This document shows, piece by piece, positions 63,802 through 64,000 of a DNA stretch of 64,000 nt. Position numbers and translations under genes: made by a program. The notes under the pieces are model-generated. The model saw only the letters and a program-made list of their open reading frames with translations. It ran no database searches and was not told the origin of the DNA. Location of the stretch: positions 1,674,001 through 1,738,000 of the forward strand of contig NZ_CP035280.1 of the NCBI RefSeq assembly GCF_004103695.1, in the 5' to 3' direction. The stretch's first letter is position 1. Each line of letters opens with the position of its first letter. The DNA comes from Clostridium sp. JN-9. Its GTDB lineage: Bacteria; Bacillota; Clostridia; Clostridiales; Clostridiaceae.

Positions 63802-64000
63802 TTACTTTTGCGTATTATATATATCAATGGTTTCTAAATTTTTTTCATAGATATTTTTTTTATTTGAATCAAAGCACTGTATTTTTACCATACTATAATT
63901 AGTAATTTTTTCATTCCAGTATAATAGAAGATACTTACCGTTAAAAATCTTAAAATCCAGTGATTTTAATGTATTGCCTGCAGTATCCTTTACCATAAGT
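63802..64000 (-). CDS. C-terminal fragment of a protein running off the window
   Basis: The minus-strand frame is open from the right edge to the stop at 63802, so the ATG at 63996 is probably internal. The visible 65-66 residues ('LDFKIFNGKYLLLYWNEKI', 'SMVKIQCFDSNKKNIYEKNL') alternate hydrophobic and polar residues, like a beta-rich domain. Nothing more can be said without the upstream sequence. Confidence 0.6.
   Translation of the reverse strand, partial: LMVKDTAGNTLKSLDFKIFNGKYLLLYWNEKITNYSMVKIQCFDSNKKNIYEKNLETIDIYNTQK

Noticed and set aside
1-64000. tRNA, rRNA, CRISPR arrays, prophage
   Set aside because: None recognised when reading the intergenic stretches; the recombinase at 3593 is not surrounded by phage genes.

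Overview
The window is strongly AT-rich. Its gene set is typical of an amino-acid-fermenting, spore-forming Clostridium (sensu stricto): an IspH-ribosomal protein S1 fusion, a CotS-type spore coat protein, a clostridial lexA-hfq-miaA-mutL-mutS-miaB block, glutamate dehydrogenase, urocanate hydratase, and a complete Stickland-type ornithine oxidation cluster. I cannot name the species from sequence alone. No tRNA, rRNA, CRISPR array or intact insertion sequence was seen.

Layout. 0-6 kb, mostly + strand: the end of an aminotransferase gene, HPr (ptsH), a DUF378 membrane protein, purB, a 600-base gene-free stretch ending in a dif-like site, a Xer-type tyrosine recombinase, a Cys-rich/acidic protein and lexA with a clear LexA box. 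6-16.6 kb, - strand: a PLP lyase-like protein, hfq, miaA, mutL, mutS, miaB and a solitary N6-adenine DNA methyltransferase. 16.9-19.5 kb, + strand: two PLP aminotransferases flanking a 51-residue ORF whose ribosome binding site lies in a hairpin. 19.6-32.9 kb, - strand: a GNAT enzyme, CotS, ispH-S1, cmk, aroH, a flavoprotein, gdhA, an RpiR regulator, rluB, hutU and a membrane glycosyltransferase. 33-42.3 kb, mixed: yedF, a nitrilase-family enzyme, an unknown protein, a methyltransferase, a soluble chemotaxis receptor, a small unknown protein and purL. 42.3-42.95 kb: repeats and a transposase remnant. 42.95-53.7 kb, - strand: ord, orr, a GlmL/MutL-type ATPase, oraE, oraS, ortB, ortA, a sigma-54 activator and glyA. 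53.9-63.5 kb, mostly + strand: a two-gene ThrE-like exporter, a CsoR/CstR-type repressor (-), a lipoprotein, and a three-gene unit headed by a 1621-residue multidomain protein.

How the genes work together. The ornithine genes form one pathway. Orr makes D-ornithine, OraS/OraE (AdoCbl and PLP) makes 2,4-diaminopentanoate, Ord deaminates it oxidatively, and OrtA/OrtB cleaves the product with CoA to acetyl-CoA and alanine. A sigma-54 promoter lies directly upstream of ortA. Behind it are three matching palindromes (TGCAAA-N4-TTTGCA) that suit the adjacent sigma-54 activator. The oraE frame is broken by a single in-frame TAG, 38 codons before the first ATG of the cobalamin domain. All other frame positions are intact, so the pathway is either very recently disabled, dependent on readthrough, or affected by a sequence error.

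The most novel-looking locus is at 56.3-63.5 kb. It encodes one protein carrying HD-hydrolase, HEAT-like, NMNAT-type nucleotidyltransferase, GNAT-like and phosphoribosyltransferase-like regions. It is followed by an LDH-fold protein that seems to lack the catalytic Asp, and by a flavodoxin-fold protein with a Cys motif. I know of no assigned function for this set.
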